Below are positions 59,290-64,000 of a stretch of 64,000 bases of DNA, in pieces. The notes under the pieces were generated by a model. The model searched no databases, was not told the DNA's origin, and saw nothing but the letters and a program-made list of their open reading frames with translations. The number at the start of each line of letters is the position of its first letter. Within the stretch, counting starts at the first letter, position 1. The stretch covers positions 62,001-126,000 of the forward strand of contig JAKSXM010000125.1 in assembly GCA_022575985.1 (NCBI GenBank), in the 5' to 3' direction. This DNA comes from Anagrus nilaparvatae. Taxonomy: Eukaryota > Arthropoda > Insecta > Hymenoptera > Mymaridae. The position numbers and the translations under genes are program-made.

Positions 59290-62200
59290 TTTACACCTTG
59301 AAAAAATTCTAAATTAACACAATTAGTAAAAAAAAAAAAAATATTGGTGTTCATTATGATTAAACTTTCTTTTCAAAATAAAAAAATTAGTATCTGATTA
59401 AAGATCTGTTCTCAGAAAAAATTAAATGTCTAAAATAAGTCTTAATTATTCTTATAATTTTTACAATGCAAGCTATAACATGCTTGACTGTAGTAAGAAT
59501 CAATTGAAAAAAAAGTGTACATACTTATTTTGATATTTTTTTGTTTAATATTAATGTTAGGAATTCATAATGTTGTACTTAAAAAAAAATTGGTCCTAAA
59601 AAAAATGAAAAAAGACCAATTAATTATCTTAAATCTCACAATAGTAAGGAACTGATGTAGAAATTTACTTTAAAATGGTAATTATCTGTGCTTGACAAAA
59701 AATATTATTTTTGCTACAAAAACTATGCCAAATATTAATTGTTTTTTTAAAGCAAAAACAAATTTTTTATGAAAAAAAAATGTGATTATTTATAGAATCC
59801 AAGCAAGTAAAATGGAAGATCATTTGAAATAATGAAATCATTGTAATAAAATTTTTTTTTAATTTTATAATTTTACAAAGAAAATTACTGAATTATTTTT
59901 ATAAAAAGAATATTCTAAATCTTATATTTTTCTAAGAATACAAAAACTTATTGTTATACATATACTATTGTAAATGAATTTTTTAGAATGATTTTTTATG
60001 ACTATTGTGAATTGTAAATTATTTAATTTTACAATTTGTGCAAAAATAAATTTCTTTTTTTTTTTAATTTATTTATTTCAAATCTTTTTTAATAAGTGTA
60101 ATTTGTTTATCACATTAAAAAAATTGAACATTATTTTATTACCTATTGTTTTACTAAGTCTACTTATGAATTCAAGAATTTACTTGTCTATATATATGTC
60201 AATGTTTTTTTATAACAAAAAATATTCTCCACAAATTGGTACCAAAGGATTTTCTAATTATATCTATTGTATACCTGGAGATAAATTTATTAAAAAATAA
60301 TATTTTGTTTAAAAATCAAAAGAATTTCAGTGTCGCAAATGATACTATTCCATTCAACAGTTGTAATTCATTTAAATTATCATGCAAAACAACCAAACCT
60401 ATGAAAATATTTTTTATTTTATTTATGAAAATTTTTAAAAGACGATGTGTGGACACGCGGTGTTTAAAATAACTTGATTTATTATTTAAGGGTAAGCTGT
60501 TGGCTGAAATCAAATAATTTTTTTGCATCCTTATTAACAAGCATTAAGAAGTAAAATGGTTTTATTTTATTTTTTGTTTAAAGCTGTAAATTTTTGTAAC
60601 ACATTTTGCTAAAAGAAAATGTGTACAGTTTACAGCAACAAAATAAAAAAAAAATAAGATTTCGATTTATGAAATTTTTTGATTTATTTGGCTCTGTACA
60701 TTTTTTCCTACAATTATTTCGACAATTATAATAATTACAGTAGTAATGTAATATTTCACAGAGAATTTTCTTTATATATTATATGGGATTAAAATTTCAA
60801 AATAAAAAGTGCATATTTATTTATACTTGATACGAAAAAAAACATTCACCGCTCATCATATTAAATTTTTACAGCAAAATCAGAGACAATAGTAGTAATA
60901 ATAAATAATCTCCGTTAAAAGAAAGAAAATATTAATAATACATAACTTTCTTATTGTTTAAACCCCATTGTACAAACAATAAATATAATTTTTTTGGACT
61001 TTTTATTCTCTGTATTATAACATATAAGACCTTAACTAATTTACATAAATAATATAAGCATTTTTTCTTTTTTTACCATATAAATATATTAAATATATTA
61101 AAAAAAACTTTACAAAAATAGTTTTAAAAAAAATAACTGGTATATTAAATATAAAAATGTGATATTTGTTAAAATCATATTATATACATGTAGTCGTTAA
61201 TATATAACTATTCCAAATAAGGCTATTTTTAGGAAAAAAAAAAATAAAAGTTTAGAATTTAAAATTAATCACAGTATGTAATTTTTGTTAGCGGAATAAT
61301 AAAATTACACTTTTATAAGTTACTATACATTAAAGAAACAATGCAAATAAATGCAAAATCTTGACTTTACAGTAAATAAATCTTATTTGATTAAACTGGT
61401 GAAGGTGATATTTAAAAAATTTTCATTCTCTCTCTGATATATATATATGAATACTGTGTTTATAATTGGCGACTTTTTTTTATTATTAATATATCATAAA
61501 CTAATTAAAAACTTACATTTCTAATATAATCGTTTATTTTTTTAATCAGGATATCTCTCAGTTACAATTTAGATACAAATTTCTTATATAGTTTAGTACA
61601 AACTTTAAATTTATACTTCCTAATATTATATAAACATTCGTTTAAAAGTCATTAATTAATATTTCATTTTTTTTGTTAATCATATATTTAGATTCTTATA
61701 AAAATGCGCTTTAATAATAAGCACTATGAAAAAAAATCATAATATACAGGAGTCGTTGCCATAATGAATCACTCATTATTATATTAAATTTTTCAAACAT
61801 ACTTTCTTTTGCTCATTTAATAATAAAAAAACAATCATTCGTTTTTTTAATTTTTAACACACTCATGCATTTATACAATAATTTATTAAAGAACCATTTT
61901 TTTTAGTTTGATAGAAATAACCTAGATTCTTGTTTAATATGGGAACAGTGAAATATATAATAATCTTCATAGGAGATTAATTCTTTATTTCATCATTATT
62001 ATATATTACCTAGCGAGTATTATATGAATTACTCGCTATTTTATTTTTTTATTAAAAAAGTAGAAAAAACTATTAAAAGCCTCTACTTTTACTTTATTTT
62101 ACTTTAAAAAATTTTTAATTATTGAAAAGTTTCATTGTTTTCATTGATTTATTATCAACACTTTGTTCGTTAATAGGTCTTATTAACATGGTATAAAAAA

Positions 62201-62721
62201 GCTGCAAAAATTTTTAGAATATCATATACTAAATTTATGTTGTTTTATACAAAAATTTAGTATTTACATATTTAATTATAATAAATGCTTTGTTTAGTTA
62301 TATATGTTTAAAGCCCTTTCTAGACCTAATAACTTTTTTTTAAATCCATGTGCTTTTACTACACCAAAGATATATAGTCCAAGCTCACAAGATTAAAAAA
62401 AATTTATTAGATATAGAAAGGGCTTAAGAGCTGAATTTAAAAAATTTTATAAAATTGACAAAGATGTTTTGCAAAACATTTTTAATCATTTAATTCATTT
62501 AATAACGTAATTTTTCAACTTGTTTTATTTCCTGAATATTTTTAATCATGTTCTTAGCATAAATTAAAAAATATTAATTAAAATTTTCCAGTTATGAATT
62601 GACTATTTTAATTTTTTTCATAAAAAAAATTAAATTAAAAGAAAAAACATTGTTGTGAGCAAGTTTTTTCTTTTAAGTTATCTTTGTATTTGTTGAAACA
62701 ATTGAAATGGGTCACGCAACG
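59290..62721. other. Long convergent 3' region between UPRT and SCAR
   Basis: 3.4 kb of AT-rich sequence with the 3' UTRs of UPRT (plus) and probably a long SCAR 3' UTR (minus). It contains a MITE (62311-62425) and GCACTATG-type low-complexity patches. The open frames at 60.0-60.5 kb are low-complexity with no recognisable protein. Confidence 0.5.
62311..62425. mobile_element. MITE of the AAGCCCTTTCTA family, copy 2
   Basis: About 115 bases with ends AAGCCCTTTCTAGACCTAAT and ATTAGATATAGAAAGGGCTT. It shares its terminal 12 bases with the copy at 43.7 kb but has a different interior. It lies in the long 3' region between UPRT and SCAR. Confidence 0.72.
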
Positions 62722-64000
62722 TTAGTTTCTTGTTCCCCCCCAACCCTCGCTGTCACATTCACTTTCTGAAGAATCACTGTCACTAAATTCTACAGCAACA
62801 CGACGAGCCAAAATAGAAGCAACGTCATTTAAAGCATTAACTCGTTCAACTTCTTTTTGTTCAATCTTTTCAACTTTACGTAATTTGATTCCTATAAAAA
62901 AAAAAAACATTTAATAAAGAATTATTTTAACAAACATAATAAAAATATTGAACATACCATCTCTAATTGCTTTGAGTAGATCATTTCTTGGATCTACAAT
63001 TGGTATATTTGGATTTCCTGGTTTCTTTAACTGACCATCGGATATATTTTTAAGTGGCTTAAGCTTTGGAGGGTTATTGGCAATCATTTTAGCAATATCA
63101 CCATTAGTCATGGGCATTAAAGGAGATGGTCCATTAGCTATTGGAGGAGGTGGTGGTGGAGGGGGAGGAGGAGGAATATTGCACGGAGGTGAGGCTGGTC
63201 TGATTGGTGTTGGATCTGTTACAGGTGGAGGAGGAGGAAGATCCTGATGTCCAGGATCAGTTTCATCCATTCCTAATTGTGTTATATGGTTTACTGGTAC
63301 TGTTAAAGGCTGATGATTGGGTAATGGACTATTGGATCGACTTCCATTTCTTGTTATTAAGTGAGAAGGTAACGAACCTGCATAATGTTAAGATTTATAT
63401 TATTGTACATAATTTTACGAACTAATGTTGATTAAATTGCATACCATTCATTGCTGGAGGAGACATAGTTTCTCCTGGAGGAGGAGGAGGTGGTGGAAGA
63501 TTATCTCTTCCATTACTCATTGACCTTCCTCTTGTTGGTGTATTATTAGCAGATGCAATAGTTGGAGTGGAATTACTAGAAGCATTGCTTGGTGGTGCTG
63601 GAGGTGGTTGTGAAGGTCTCAACCTACCACCTCTACTTGGAGTTCCTGGGTCCACTAGGACTCTGATACGTCTCGCTTCCACTTTGGTTTTGACCCGGTG
63701 CATAATGTGAACTATATGCACTATCTTCATAGTTTTGGCTTATATAATTTGCAGTTCTGTAAGGATCTGACATAGGCGACTGTATAATTGTTGCTCTTCA
63801 GACGGATAATTACGTCTAAGTTCAATACTGTTAGGTCTTGGAAGCCTTTGTTCTGTCAAAACCATGCCTAATAATCCATCATCTTGCATATTGTGAGAAG
63901 CTCGATATTGAATACCTTGTGTTGGCATGATATATTCTCCATGTCCAACTGCTATCTGTCTTTGTCTTTCTCGAGTGTTGTGTGGTTGCCTTACACGTTT
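62722..64000 (-). CDS. SCAR: SCAR/WAVE, C-terminal part (runs off the window)
   Basis: Nucleation-promoting factor that activates Arp2/3 at lamellipodia. Three exons are seen: 64000-63445 (continues beyond the window), 63377-62958 and 62891-62722. Order: basic and Gln-rich linker, several polyproline runs (profilin and SH3 sites), a WH2 actin-binding motif starting DPRNDLLKAIRDGIKLRKVE, a central helix KEVERVNALNDVASILARRV and an acidic tail FSDSDSSESECDSEGWGG, the WCA module. The N-terminal WAVE-homology domain is outside. Two frame breaks lie in the first exon: an extra C in CCC near 63648 and a shift near 63782. The final residues after the acidic tail follow a run of seven G, so the exact end is uncertain. 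Confidence 0.92.

Overview
This is nuclear DNA from an AT-rich insect genome. Genes are split by GT-AG introns, coding exons stand out from very A/T-rich surroundings, and there are no operons or bacterial signals. The gene set (beta carbonic anhydrase, extradenticle, SCAR) and the Ala/Gly-rich linker of the extradenticle exon fit an insect. A hymenopteran, perhaps a parasitoid wasp, is my best guess, but that is inference and not shown by the sequence.

Layout: 0.8-1.8 kb is a long foldback repeat. At 1.96-5.30 kb (-) lies a WASH-complex subunit gene (WASHC4/SWIP), divergent from a four-exon beta carbonic anhydrase gene at 6.1-7.2 kb (+). From 11.8 to at least 46.3 kb (-) runs extradenticle (exd), the PBC/TALE homeodomain Hox cofactor. 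Eight coding exons were placed; the first coding exon was not found. Its 24.4-kb intron is a mobile-element graveyard: two LINE reverse-transcriptase remnants (one split by a small TIR element), about a dozen foldback or MITE-like palindromes, a satellite array with a three-unit higher order, minisatellites and a decayed unknown coding stretch.

Right of exd the genes are compact: an unrecognised protein with RRM-like ends (48.3-49.2 kb, +), Surf6 (51.2-52.6 kb, +), Pdss2 (54.5-56.0 kb, +), Tmco1 (56.9-57.6 kb, -), UPRT (58.3-59.3 kb, +) and the 3' part of SCAR/WAVE (62.7 kb to the window end, -). WASHC4 and SCAR both belong to Arp2/3-activating actin machinery; the other genes serve CO2/bicarbonate chemistry, Hox cofactor function, ribosome biogenesis, ubiquinone side-chain synthesis, ER calcium release and pyrimidine salvage. 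No functional operon-like link between them is implied.

The most striking technical signal is a set of single-base frame breaks in otherwise well conserved genes (exd, Tmco1, SCAR, and many in the RRM gene and Surf6), while WASHC4, carbonic anhydrase, Pdss2 and UPRT are clean. Local consensus errors are the simplest explanation. I found no convincing new multi-gene biological system; the unusual content is repeat structure in the exd intron.
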